From NCBI GenBank assembly GCA_037693485.1, contig CM075352.1, positions 24,672,001 through 24,736,000 of the forward strand: a DNA stretch of 64,000 bases, written 5' to 3'. A program made the translations under genes and the position numbers. The notes under the pieces are model-generated. The model made no database searches, was not told the DNA's origin, and worked only from the letters and a program-made list of their open reading frames with translations. Below, piece by piece: positions 1 to 11,300 of the stretch (positions are counted from its first letter, which is position 1; the number at the start of each line of letters is the position of its first letter). Origin of the DNA: Kitagawia praeruptora. Lineage: Eukaryota > Streptophyta > Magnoliopsida > Apiales > Apiaceae.

Positions 1-810
1 TTTAGTTTACATGTTAAAAATAAAAAAAAATATGCTAGATCCATCATTTTTCATCAATTTATTTTATGATCTAACACATTGGAAAATGAAAATAATGTTG
101 AGTTTGAAAAAAGTCAAATCTTAAAAATATTAAATGTTTGGATCTTTTGGAAAACTACCTCTTAAATTTGTATTAAAAAAATCTATAAAATGGGATAAAT
201 TCTTTTTCCAAAATGAACATGTATATTGGATAATTTCTTTTTCCAAAACGAACATGTATTTTTAAGATGGATAGAGGCGACGCCAAAAATATGTGTCCAT
301 AAATTATAATTTGACATTTAGTGTGCCCATCATTCGGGATAAAATTCGGGAACCGTTTCTGGATACCTAGCATGCTAGCACAATCCAAAAATATTGAACA
401 AGTATTCGAGAGCATTTCCAATAGAGGTTGCCTACATAGTTGTCAACTTCTACCACATCATCACATATATTATTTTTTTATTTCTTCTATCATCCATCTC
501 ATTATTGACAACTTTTGTTATAAATCTATTCCAATAATTGGAAACTTTAAAAGTTGCCAATGTGGTCACATACATAAATTTTATGTTGTCTTATAAATAA
601 ATTTAAAATATGGAAGATATAAAAAGGGGTAAAGTTAAATACATTTTTGGAGAGTTGTATGTGTTTTAACTTTTAACTAAATGGGGAAGTTGCCAACTTT
701 GGTTGACAACTTTTGTCAATGATAATCTAATAGGTGGACAACCAAGGATGACATGCTAACTTGGCAATCCCAATTGGAGATGCTAGTCTATATCTTGCTT
801 TTGCAAGGAA
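1..810. other. intergenic, no gene seen
   Basis: AT-rich sequence in which I see no convincing coding region, RNA gene or complete element. The short open frames here have no recognisable domain and no codon bias. Confidence 0.6.
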
Positions 811-1013
811 GAATAATGCTAGGGGTACCAAATTTAGTCTCCAAAATTTTCCCCAAATACATGTGGCCAATCCTGATTTGTTGTAATAATAAATGGGCCC
901 CATGTATTCACACCAACAACACCAATAAAAAAGATCCATACTGCCACATCAGCCATGCCATGTCATTTGGTGACAATTTTTTGTACCAAATTTTGGTGTC
1001 TCTAGCATTACTC
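811..1013. mobile_element. MULE-type MITE (203 bp)
   Basis: The ends form imperfect terminal inverted repeats. The left end reads GAATAATGCTAGGGGTACC and the reverse complement of the right end reads GAGTAATGCTAGAGACACC. The element is flanked by a perfect 9-bp duplication TGCAAGGAA at 802-810 and 1014-1022. A 9-bp duplication is the Mutator/MULE signature. There is no coding capacity, so it would depend on a transposase elsewhere. Confidence 0.8.
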
Positions 1014-1323
1014 TGCAAGGAAATATTTTGAATCTTTTAACACCTTATTAATAAATAAAAACGCTAGCTAAACACAAATGTGGCATCAAATGACCTCTAA
1101 CTGGGATGTATCATTTTTCCGAATCTATTTTCAGGCTTGCAACTTGTTACAAATAATTAAAACTTCTCTAATTTTATAAATCAATATTTAAATGAGAAAT
1201 AAGTAACTTTTTTTTTAAGATAAGGCCTAGGCCCGATAGTTGGAGACCGGGCTCTATATTGCCGGGCTAGCTTAGACAGAGGTAAATGCAAGACCCTGAA
1301 CCCTACTATCCACTGCACACTTG

Positions 1324-1331
1324 TATAAATA
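1324..1331 (+). promoter_or_regulatory. TATA box of first small membrane gene
   Basis: TATAAATA lies 109 bp upstream of the ATG at 1440, a normal distance for a plant core promoter with a short leader. The 1014-1439 interval otherwise shows no gene. Confidence 0.6.
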
Positions 1332-1439
1332 GCTTCCCCTCATTTCTTTATGGCGCAGCTTAGTTAACAAACCATCCCCTGATTGAATAAACAATAACAA
1401 TAACAGTCATAATAAACCCTCCCTGATTGTAATTTCAAG

Positions 1440-1982
1440 ATGTCTAAAATGAGAGTTTTTATGTTTTTCATGTTTTACATTTCAGTAGCTAGCTGTTTCT
1501 TTCTGTTGTCTAAATGGGCTAGTCAAAACTCTGTGAATGCTAATGATCCCTGGAAATGGAAGCCTGTAGATGTGTTCATCACAATGGTTCTTGCTGCTCA
1601 TGTCCTGGTTTTGGTAAAAGTTTTGCCTCGAAAAGAGGCCATTACTAATTTCTTGACCAAGCTTCATGCTATGGGGGATAGTTGGGTCATTGGTATTTGT
1701 TTCAATTTTCTGGAACTAATGGCCGAGGAGCTTGTGATGGACTATCCTAGGAGAATTGAAACTTGGATTTTTTGTAGTTTCTTCCTTGCTCTCGTGTGCT
1801 TCGTAGTCTTGCATGCTACTTCTGAGGTTTCGCACAGTTTCTGTCTTAAGTTGCATGTGCAGACGTTGGGTATGTTGTTTAATGATTTGTTGAGGTCTGA
1901 TTTTCTGTCTGCCTTTGTTGCTGGTGTGGTTTGCTTTGTTAGCTACATGGTTGTGCATACTGAATTTGGGGGAGCTGCATAA
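1440..1982 (+). CDS. small multi-spanning membrane protein, unrecognised family
   Basis: Single-exon frame of 180 residues. I do not recognise the family. By eye it has about five hydrophobic stretches, near residues 5-25, 44-62, 82-100, 107-127 and 156-173. The loops between them are short and polar, including NDPWKWKP (35-42) and the charged LPRKEA (62-67). There is no clear cleavable signal, since the first stretch begins almost at the N-terminus and could serve as a signal anchor. The start is chosen because the same MS(K/N)MRVF N-terminus is shared with the paralogue at 5781 and a TATA box lies upstream. A membrane location is inferred; no biochemical function is claimed. Retention of an open frame in both diverged copies argues that it is a real gene. 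Confidence 0.7.
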   Translation: MSKMRVFMFFMFYISVASCFFLLSKWASQNSVNANDPWKWKPVDVFITMVLAAHVLVLVKVLPRKEAITNFLTKLHAMGDSWVIGICFNFLELMAEELVMDYPRRIETWIFCSFFLALVCFVVLHATSEVSHSFCLKLHVQTLGMLFNDLLRSDFLSAFVAGVVCFVSYMVVHTEFGGAA

Positions 1983-3255
1983 GGTGTTCGTGTCCGTTGA
2001 TTGTTGAAGCTGTCTTGATGAGGATGTTTCTTTTGGTTGCTGACTTCTGTTTTATATAACCATGTTATTGTCACTACCGCTACTAATTAGTGTGTTCTTG
2101 TTTAGGTTGTAGTAAATTAGCGGTACTAATTAATTGCTGTGATCTTGAAGTGTATGAGTGTTCGGACCAGTAGTTTAAATGGTTGTAACGAATGTTTATT
2201 TCCAGTCTATTACTCTTGCATAGTTGCAAATGTAATTGATTTTAATCTTATGTAAGGAACTAGGGATCTCAATGGAAGTGGTATCTCGATTAGAACTCTG
2301 CTTCAATTGTTTCCTTCCCTGTTGAGAAGCCTATTCTTGTGGTAGAGTTAAAGTGTTAACCAACATAATTTCAAGGAAAATCCTGATGAACACAAACATT
2401 TAAAGCTCATACTGAATTTCCGAGTTCTCAAACTAAATGTACTGATGATTGAACCAATCTACTCGGACTACGATTATAAAGATGCAGGGTGATAGTATTA
2501 AACGTGTCACAGGTTTCTTGTTTCAAACTAATTAGTTCTTGTAATGTCATCAATTCAAGAACTTATATTGTTTCGACTGGTCTCACTTGATCAGATATTA
2601 ACAATGAATCAACATAGATATTATAGGGCTGTGTTCGAGTTCCACTTATAATTGTATTTATTTAATCGATCAGCAGCAAAAAGAGTTGCTCCAAGGTCAA
2701 TGGATGTGGTTTTTACCAGCCAATAAGGATATGCGAGGCAATTTGTTGCAAGTTCGCCTTTCATTTCTGTGTAATCATTCTACGTAGCCATTCATTTTAT
2801 ATGCAAACAAAGGCAGCTAAAATATGGCCTATGTAGAGTTAATGTATGATTGTGTTATGTGGAATGTGTAGGTATTTGTTATTGAATGCAGGTGATGTCT
2901 ACCTTTGGAAATAGCTATCAGATCATGGCAGAATAGTCAGTTCAGTTTTCTGGTAGTAGAAGCTGGAGACTAAGTCTAAATGGCTTGCTTTTGGGTGGTT
3001 GATCAGAATTCGCATGCAACATTGACTCTTGATTTCGATTGGAAGTCAGGTGTAGCCACCAGTGACTGTCTAATGGTGGCAGGGTCTCTTGATGTAAGCT
3101 GTCTCACAATGTTTGTTTGCTATCTTTCTATATAATTCTTATTAGATTGTGATAACTTGGAATTGGGGGGGGGGAGAATGGGATGATTTTCTGATTCTTA
3201 AATTGTACATGGACACAAAGTTATTGCTATGGTAGAAAGCCCCAACAAGTGATTG
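1983..3255. other. 3' flank of first membrane gene and intergenic
   Basis: The first about 500 bases are the 3' UTR and flank, duplicated downstream of the second copy. Beyond about 2480 I see no gene. A run of nine to ten G near 3166-3175 is low complexity. Confidence 0.5.
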
Positions 3256-3376
3256 GAACAGAGTTTGCTATTGTAGTAAGGGATTACTTTTGTGGCAAAA
3301 GAAATACGCTGAAGCTATTATTGTTACAAAGGCAAAATTAAGTGCTAATCCCTTACTACCATAGCAAACTCTGTTC
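3256..3376. repeat. foldback inverted repeat
   Basis: Two 31-bp arms (3256-3286 and 3346-3376) are inverted copies with one mismatch. The arm begins GAACAGAGTTTGCTAT, and a loop of about 59 bp separates the arms. It could be a small foldback MITE. No target-site duplication was found, so the class is open. Confidence 0.65.
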
Positions 3377-3398
3377 TAAGTAGTAGATTTATACCATC

Positions 3399-3797
3399 CA
3401 GGGACGGAACTAGGAATTTGAAATGGGGTGGGCTTGACAACTTACTACAAATTTTCACCACCTGATCACCCATACGTCAGATTCTCCAACCATTGTTAAT
3501 TTTATTAGCAATTGTCTCACTATATAGATGACCATAATATTCCATAGAAACCCATCCTCCATACCAGGACTACTCTTAAGAATTTTAAAGATTGTTGTTA
3601 TTTTTACAGAGATAATCAGCAGCATGGCATGAAAGAATTTAGCAAATACATAATGGTCACATAGTTTTTGTGTGGGCTGGATATATCAAATAATAGTTGG
3701 ATCAAGTAAAGTCACAACATGTATAACTTGTTACTTCTTTTTAAGAATTTCATCCTGGGCTTAAGCCCAGGGAAGCCCTTTGATGCTTCCGTCCCTG
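3399..3797. mobile_element. hAT-type MITE (399 bp)
   Basis: Terminal inverted repeats CAGGGACGGAA at the left and its complement TTCCGTCCCTG at the right. They are flanked by a perfect 8-bp duplication ATACCATC (3391-3398 and 3798-3805). An 8-bp duplication with a CAGGG terminus is typical of hAT elements. No transposase is encoded. Confidence 0.85.
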
Positions 3798-4278
3798 ATA
3801 CCATCTCTTATTGGGATGGTTCAGTTTGCTGTCACTTTTGAATTCTGATATGCTTATCAGTTTCGAGGTTGCAGTTGTGGCATCTGAAGTCATTTTATCG
3901 AGAAGCAGCAGCTTATTTAACTTGGGTAGTTGGGTTACATATTTCCAGGACCAGGAGTCTACACTTATTGTTAGTGATACATTATGTTAAAGTGCAAGTC
4001 TTTGAGAATTTTGGAACAATGTAGATCTTAATTCTTAAGCTCATTGAATTATCACGTTGCTTTTAAATGGATTAATTGGAACTCTATGGTGGCAAAGCAC
4101 AAAGCAGTGCCAATTGCCCAAGAATGTTCTGTGTAGTGTAGCTGGAAAAAAAGAGAATGGCACATGGTCCTGTAGGAATTACAATGGCCTGGACTCTGGA
4201 AGCAAGAATTCTCCGAGTTGATGTTATTAAAAGTCAAAAATAAAACCTGACAAAAAAAAATCAAAAATGAAAAAATAT

Positions 4279-4358
4279 TGCTAATGATCCCTGGAAATGG
4301 AAGCCTGTAGATGTGTTCATCACACTGGTTCTTGCTGCTCATGTCCTGGTTTTCGTAA
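4279..4358 (+). pseudogene. 80-bp relic of the small membrane gene
   Basis: This segment matches codons 33-60 of the gene at 1440 (1538-1617) with about two mismatches, including the stretch encoding NDPWKWKP. It is preceded by an A-rich tract (4250-4276) and followed by unrelated AT-rich sequence. It is therefore a fragment of a further, otherwise lost copy or a piece copied by repair. It has no start codon and cannot make the protein. Confidence 0.85.
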
Positions 4359-4466
4359 TTATTTTTTCAGTTTGTAAAAATATATTCTATTTTGAATTAT
4401 TTTGCTAAAATATCGATTTTTAGAAAAATATTTGTAAAAAAAACTATTGGTAACTTTGAAACCATA

Positions 4467-5118
4467 CAGTAAAATCTCCTTAAATTAATACTCGATAAAT
4501 TAATAATCTCTCTAAGTTAATAATTTGTTCCGGTCCCAACTTGGGCCAGTTCAAAAAATGATCAATTTCGATAAGATAATAAGATAATAATTTTTTTGAA
4601 AACCCTATATAAATATATGATCCCAATAATATTATAAATTAATAATTCCTTTATAACCATAAAAATATATGTATTAACTTTTTGTAAAATATGATTCTAA
4701 GATTCTTAAAATTTGAATCTATATGAAACTCATCTTTAACCATCTTTGTTGCATCCAAAAGTTCGAATGTGGTGTTTTCGTAGAGCATTAAAAAGTTATT
4801 AATCAATGTTTTTTTATGTCTTGGGTGCTTCTTTACGTGAAAAAAGTTCAAAATATGTTATTTTATCTTGATATCATCTAAATATACATGAATATTTACT
4901 TTGAATCTCCCAAATACTCATTAAATTTGTAAACAATATATATAAAACATAAATTGTACAATTCATTCTATTTAAATGTATATAATTGAAAATTAATTTT
5001 CTTCGATGTCAAAAATTATCTATAAATTAATAATTATTAATTTATCGATTAATTAATACCTCTCTAAATTAATAGAATTCTCTGATCCCAACTATATTAA
5101 TTTATAGAGGTTTTACTG
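4467..5118. mobile_element. Emigrant/pogo-like MITE (652 bp)
   Basis: The right end, reverse complemented, begins CAGTAAAACCTCTATAAATT and the left end begins CAGTAAAATCTCCTTAAATT. Both sides are flanked by TA (4465-4466 and 5119-5120). This terminal sequence and the TA duplication resemble the plant Emigrant/Lemi (pogo, Tc1-mariner) MITEs as I remember them. The interior is AT-rich. A short frame on the minus strand (4651-4851) has no recognisable transposase motif. Confidence 0.75.
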
Positions 5119-5120
5119 TA

Positions 5121-5660
5121 GTTGCAACTAACATCAAGCACAAATGTAACATTAAAAATTTAATAATTAAAATTTTTTTTGGTTGCATAATATACAACCT
5201 CAAATATAACAAAAACAATCACATTCAACTAAAAACAACTTCAATTATTTTTTTAGAAAAACATAAAAAAAAAAATTGCATTGGGTTGTTTTTGGTTGCA
5301 AACCATATTTTTTCAAATATTTTCAAAAAATAATAAAATCGTAAAAAATTTAGAAAAAGTAGTATTTTTTATAATTTATCTGCTTTCTAATTAATTTTTA
5401 TATACCATTAAAATTTTAATTTTAATTTAGTTTTAAACTTATATATAATCTAATTTCTTCATTATAAATTTATTATAATTCGCTTTTATATTATAAGCAC
5501 AAATATATCCGTAAATTTGATTTAATCATAAGTTTGTTATCTAATGGGCCCAAGTAACTTTTTACGATAAATAAAAGCCCAACAAGGACTTCTTATTATC
5601 GGGTACTCGGGTCAGCTATAGCAGAGGTAAAAGGGGGAAGATTATTAACCCTAACAAAGA

Positions 5661-5663
<3 letters not shown>
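5121..5663. other. AT-rich intergenic sequence
   Basis: No gene seen. The last part (from about 5580) is the start of the second duplicated block. Confidence 0.5.

Positions 5664-5703
<40 letters not shown>
5664..5703. repeat. (GA)20 microsatellite
   Basis: A 40-bp pure GA run lies 78 bp upstream of the start codon at 5781. It sits where the first copy has its TATA box region and is absent from that copy. Confidence 0.95.
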
Positions 5704-5704
<1 letters not shown>

Positions 5705-5780
5705 GCACATATTTAGCTTCTTCTTTACCTTGTTGCGCAGCTTAGTAAACAAACCCGCCCCAATTATTTGTTTTCTCAGA

Positions 5781-6335
5781 ATGTCTAACATGAGAGTTTT
5801 TATTTTATTCATGTTTTACTTATCAGTCGCAACCTCTTTCTTTCTGTTATCTAAATGGGCTACTCAAAACACTGTGAAGAAGCCTGATGATCCCTGGAAG
5901 CGAATTGATGTGTTGATGACACTGTTTCTCGCTGCCCCTGTCTTGTTTTTTGTCCAGATTTCCCCTGGTAAACAAGCTATCACTAGTTTCATAACTAAAT
6001 TTCATGCTATCGGGGACAAATTTGTCATGACTCTGTTGATTTCTGTTCCCGGAACTTTAGCTCATAGGTTTCTTATGGATGACCCTGAGAGGATTGAGGC
6101 TTGGATTCTGTGTTGTTGTTTTCTTGCTCTGTTGTTGCTTTTTGTGTTGTATGCTACTCATGAAATTTCGGTTGATATTTGTCGTTTATTGGCTTATCAG
6201 TTGTTTAGTTTAGTAGTGATTGATTTGATTCGTCGCGATTACGTGTCTGCCATTGCTTCTGGAGTTACTTGCGTTGTTTGCTGGATGGTTATGGTTACTG
6301 AATTTGGAGGAGGAGGAGCTGAGGTGTCTGTCTAA
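5781..6335 (+). CDS. paralogous small multi-spanning membrane protein
   Basis: Frame of 184 residues, collinear with the protein at 1440. Shared blocks include the N-terminal segment, FLLSKWA(S/T)QN, DPWK and a C-terminal (H/T)EFGG. The hydrophobic segments fall at similar positions (about 5-25, 43-60, 81-96, 107-125, 158-173). Linkers and some loops differ, and the C-terminus has four extra residues. An upstream in-frame ATG at 5730 would add 17 residues, but MSNMRVF matches the start of the first copy and is preferred. Family and function are unknown to me. The single-exon structure, leader and 3' flank are all shared with the first copy, so it arose by tandem duplication. Confidence 0.7.
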   Translation: MSNMRVFILFMFYLSVATSFFLLSKWATQNTVKKPDDPWKRIDVLMTLFLAAPVLFFVQISPGKQAITSFITKFHAIGDKFVMTLLISVPGTLAHRFLMDDPERIEAWILCCCFLALLLLFVLYATHEISVDICRLLAYQLFSLVVIDLIRRDYVSAIASGVTCVVCWMVMVTEFGGGGAEVSV

Positions 6336-7289
6336 TTGAAGCTGGAAGGCGATCAGGATCGGTGTTTATTTTGAATGATGGCTTGGTTGGTTGCTAATTA
6401 CTGATGCTGTACGAATCGACTACTGTTATTGTAATTACTGATGTTATTTACAGCACCAAATATGTTCTTGTTATAGTTGTGTTGAGGGGTACTAATCAAT
6501 TGCAGTGTTCTTCAAGTGTTTCAGACTAATAGTTTAAATGGTTGTAATGAAATGTTTATTTTCCGTTTATTACTCTTGCGGATGTGGTTGATTTCAGTTT
6601 TTTTTAGGGATCTCATGGGGGTGGAGATCTTATTTCAGAACTTCGCTTCAATTGTTTTCATCCCCTTTGAGAAGCCTGTTCTTGTGGTAGAGGTAAGTGT
6701 TAAACAACTTAATCTGAAGGAAAATCCTGATGAGCACAATCATTTGAAGCTCATAAATGTACTTACTGAACTTCAGAGTTCATAAACTAACTGTTTTGAT
6801 TATTGAACTCTGTATAGTAGGTTTTACCCAGTGAACCAGATTTTTATCGTTTAAAATAACCGGCTTGATCATTTACAAGGTCACCAGTTATTTTGTGAAA
6901 TTCCGGCAGCTCTTTTTGCCCCTATTGAAATTTACATTATGTGGTACATTTGATCAAAGTCCTTTCTTGGCATCAACCTGAACTTCCACAACATTACCCA
7001 AGATAGATACAAGTCAGGCTTATGTGATTATCGGGCAAAGACTCAAAAGATGCATGGTGATGTGATTATCGGGGTAAGACCCAAAAGATGCACGGTGACA
7101 GTTTTGAACAACTTGTTACAAGATTTCTTATTTCAAAAATAATGAAAATGAATTAGGTTGTATGTGGACAATATTTAAAATAGTTATGAATTGGGTTGTA
7201 GATTTCTTATATTCTACATGATTATTCTAACACTTTAATACAAATAGTTATGCCTAAGAAGTAAGAACTTGATCCAATCAGCTCCTGCA
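6336..7289. other. 3' flank of second membrane gene, and intergenic
   Basis: The first about 480 bases are duplicated 3' flank. From about 6820 to 7289 lies the space between the convergent membrane gene and VIK gene; it probably includes the VIK 3' UTR. No other gene is seen. Confidence 0.5.
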
Positions 7290-8310
7290 TCATGATGTCG
7301 GGTCATGCTTAATATGTGAAGAAGTAAAGATATTCCAGTGATGATCTGATGGTAAGGTTTCTTTTATCTTTTCGAGCCTTTTGAGAATATCCAGGAACGA
7401 AGGTCTCTTGCTCATATCTGCTGCCCAGCAATGTTCTGTCAACCTAGAAAGAAGTCAATGGTACAGGAATTAGCACCTATAATTATGTGAAACAAGAATA
7501 AGTACAAAGCCGGTGAATCGTAAAGCTTAGCTATTTAGAATTCACCTACGTGTATAGAATATTATGGAGTCATACACATAGGGTTAAACTTACTCTCTTA
7601 ATTCATGGGTATAGCCTTTGGCCCTAAACATAGGTCTGTGCCCTTCCGACACATATTTGGCTGCTTCATAAGGTTCATGGTGTGATAATGGTGGATCACC
7701 TTCTAACATCTGCAAAAAGATACTTGATCAGCTTGTAGACTTCAACCAATTGCTTTATAATCATTTCAAGCACATTAAGAGAATAGTACCTCGTATAGTA
7801 TCATTGCAAAAGAGAAAACGTCAACCTTCTTATCATATCTACGATGCCTGAAGACTTCAGGAGCCATGTACCGGTCTTTTTGTTTCAATCCAGAAGATTT
7901 TCCCAAAATAAAGAAGAAATAAGTGAGTGAAGTGTGAAGTTGATCTAAACTGTGAAAGTACTATAAAAACAAACACTCACAACTTCCGGTCTCGCCAGTC
8001 AATTTATATACATCATGAGAATTTTGCACCTTGATAAGTTTGCTTAGTCCAAAGTCTCCAACTTTTAAATGGTCAGCACTGGAGTTGACCAGAAGAACAT
8101 TTCTAAAAAATAGTCACCAGTGGCAGTCAGTACATTTATATAGAAAACCGTCACAATTCCACAACAATTCGCCTATACTTGTGTGCATTTCTGTTGCGCA
8201 GTCGAAATGTTAATTCTCAAACATAAAAGCAACAAACCTTGGTTTTAGGTCTCTGTGTATTATGACATTGGGCTCATTGTGAAGATAAGCCATGCCTCTG
8301 CCAATTCAAA

Positions 8311-8376
<66 letters not shown>

Positions 8377-11300
8377 TACTAATTCTGTAATTCATGATTC
8401 AATTGTAAAAAGAAAAAACCAAGAAAGGCTAAATATATATCAACCTTTATATATTTTAGTACTAATTCATGATTTAATTGTAAAAAAGAAAAAAATTAAG
8501 AAGAAACATCTATCAACCTATTTCAAAATCACATCAACTGAATCTGCAAATAACTGAAAATACATGACGAAAAAAAAGTGAAGCACACACCATTCATAAC
8601 TCAAGGCAAAGGTCGAATTACCTGGCGATGTCTAATGCAAAGCTGACAGCTGTTGCTGGACTCAGTGCACCCTTTCCCTTTAAAAACTGATGGAGATCAC
8701 CCTATAACCACCATATATAAGATGAAAAGTTTTAATGGACTACTTATCTAAGTTTGGAGAAGCTAAACGGTATCATGCAAGTTCTTCCGTAAATCAGTAT
8801 GTGGGGCATTTTATGACATGCCTGGTACAAATTAATATTGTTTGTGTCCCATAATTCACTTATAAAGTTCTAAGAATGGTTTATAAAGAAAACATGTGAC
8901 ATGACATGTGATACAGAATTTCTTCAGATCATTGTTGAAATCCAACACAAAAACAAGAGTATAAAACATATGCAAATCCCTTTATTACCCCTCGTAAAAA
9001 TTCAGTAATTAACATTAACGGCTTCTTATCCGTAACTGCTCCAAGAAATTGCACTATATTTGGGTGGCGAAGCTTCACTAGCAAATTCACCTCGTGCCTG
9101 AAGTCCTGACTGCATCATTATAAAAAATGAAAATGAAGGAAACTTAGAGGCAGTGATAGTGAAACTAGAATTGGAAAAAATCACAAAAATATCTACAAGG
9201 ACTGTTCCGGTAGTGGTAGCAAAACTTCATAAAAGTACATGGATAGTAATCACAGCATTTTTATTAAGTAACAGAGTCAATCGGAAACATAGAACAAATG
9301 ACTCATTATTTTATATCCCGTAGCTCAAGTTAAGTACTTAAATATTGTATCCCTCTCTGAGTCGAATTGACCAAATCTAAAATTGATCATTAATCATACA
9401 GTTCAGTTTCGACAGTGCAGATATTGATATTATACTAAACTGTAAGCAGTTTGCTATGCTCATTTTTGCTCCAAAAAATATAGCAGACACGAAATTTTGG
9501 CATATACGAAGAGCAAGATTTTTTACATTAAAGTTATTAAAGGATTTTATCCATTTCAATGTAGACTTATTATAGTAAGTAGTTTTTCGTTCTCTAAACT
9601 GATGCCTGATTTTGTTTGTATAATACAAAGCTATTGGGTCATCCATCAACTACACTGGAGCTGAGGGAAGATATTCTACAAATATTAATAGTATTATAGA
9701 AAGTAAGAAAAAAAGTGCACTTACATCACCAGTCTATCATCTGAAAGACTTGGAAGAATACGCTTGACAGCTACAGGTGTCCCACGCCAACCTGCTTTTA
9801 TGATCTCACCAAAAGACCCCTAACACAAATTGGGAAGAAAACCCATATTCAGGGTTCTCTAGAAATGTTGACTGACGAGAATCGATATATATTTGCATCC
9901 ACTATGAACTTCATAAGTATAAATATTAGAGTAATGAACGAAGAAAAACAAAACAAGACTGCAACGATACTTGAGTCAGATTCACGTATGGAAGTAATTT
10001 TGTTATCCTATTATAGTACATATTAACGTCCCACTCCCGAGTTTTTAAAGGGTGGAAAGCAAAGAAATGTAGGATGAAGTAAATGACATGAAATGCAACA
10101 AGTTTCACTCGCTCACAAGTTTAAAAAGATAAAGAACAGAACTACTTCCATTCATGTGTTCCCCAGTTGCAAGGAAAGCATATAATTAGTTTTTAAATTA
10201 CAATTTATATTTTAAAAAATTGATATTTAAGGTGGTAAGGATATATTTGTAATCTTGAGTCTTTTTTAATCTCCAACACCCACTTACATCTCACTTTTGG
10301 AGTGGAAGCATAGAAGGAAAGCAGATGAAATTTGCACTACTCTTCACTTCCTTCTAAAAAAAATTGGGAGCACATTTAAAATGTAAAATTTCATTATTTA
10401 ACTCCTCTTATCTGCTTTCCTCCCTATTTAAAGCTTGAGAGCAGGGTGTACGAATATCCTGCCAAGGAATGACTACTACAAGGAGTAACCGCTAGTTGTA
10501 AAATATATGCTCCAACACCCTATAACGAGTACAACAATTTTTAACATATTTAACACAAAGGAGGAAGCATTTACCACATGAGAGAAAGTAAATGAATTGG
10601 GAGCCGATCTCTTATACATGAAAAGGTTACTTTTTTACGCTCCGCACTTTAAATGGCATTCTGTAAGGCACATAATTTATTCTATGTGTAGTAACTCCAA
10701 TCAAGTGTTTCGAACAACATTTTATAAGCACATTTGGAAATTACGGTTCAGGCTGGCAATATTTTTTGAGGTGAAAGTTCTAGGAAACATCAGGATTTAT
10801 ACCTAACATATACGTGTAAGGTCCGCGGACTCTGTATATACTTTGTGGTGGCCAAACCTATGGCCTATTTCATCAACAAAGCATCGAAGTTAAGTATGAA
10901 TGTCTTCACAATCAAAGTGTATGCTGTCATCTATCATAACTCTTATAAACTTTGATAATCATATATCACACAGATAGACTGCAGCGCATGGACAGTGGCA
11001 CCACTTCATTATTTAAAGCAACTTCAACTACTCCGTCGAGATTATTCTGATAATTTTTGTTGCAAGTCAAGACTCAAGACCACAAGTCAACAGATAAATA
11101 CAGCAATTGTGAAAGTGCTTAAATGCACTTAAAAAATATAATCAATATTCTGGTAAACTGTGATAATAGTCATTAATACAATTATACAAACCTTTCCGAT
11201 GGTAACTGAATGTGAGAAGTCCAGCTCGGAAGGATCTATCTCCCAATCACACTTTTTAGGCAAAGGAGGTGGAACAGGTTTCGGTTCAAAATGACTTCCG

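Larger units (their letters stand above)
1230..2480. repeat. left copy of a tandem segmental duplication
   Basis: The block around the first small membrane gene is repeated at about 5580-6820. Similarity covers the 5' leader (GCGCAGCTTAGT(T/A)AACAAAC in both), the whole coding region and several hundred bases of 3' flank. The 3' flank is seen, for example, around AATCCTGATGA at 2381-2391 and 6724-6734. Edges are approximate because they were judged by eye. Confidence 0.75.
5580..6820. repeat. right copy of a tandem segmental duplication
   Basis: Counterpart of 1230-2480, carrying the second small membrane gene in the same orientation plus its 5' leader and 3' flank. The two copies have clearly diverged, so the duplication is not recent. 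Confidence 0.75.

Noticed and set aside
321..1031. Short frames of 60-92 codons at the left edge
   Set aside because: AT-rich, no domain, no promoter context, and one of them is inside the MULE-type MITE.
6516..6785. 89-codon frame downstream of the second membrane gene
   Set aside because: It lies in the duplicated 3' flank, and the counterpart region in the first copy does not keep the frame open.
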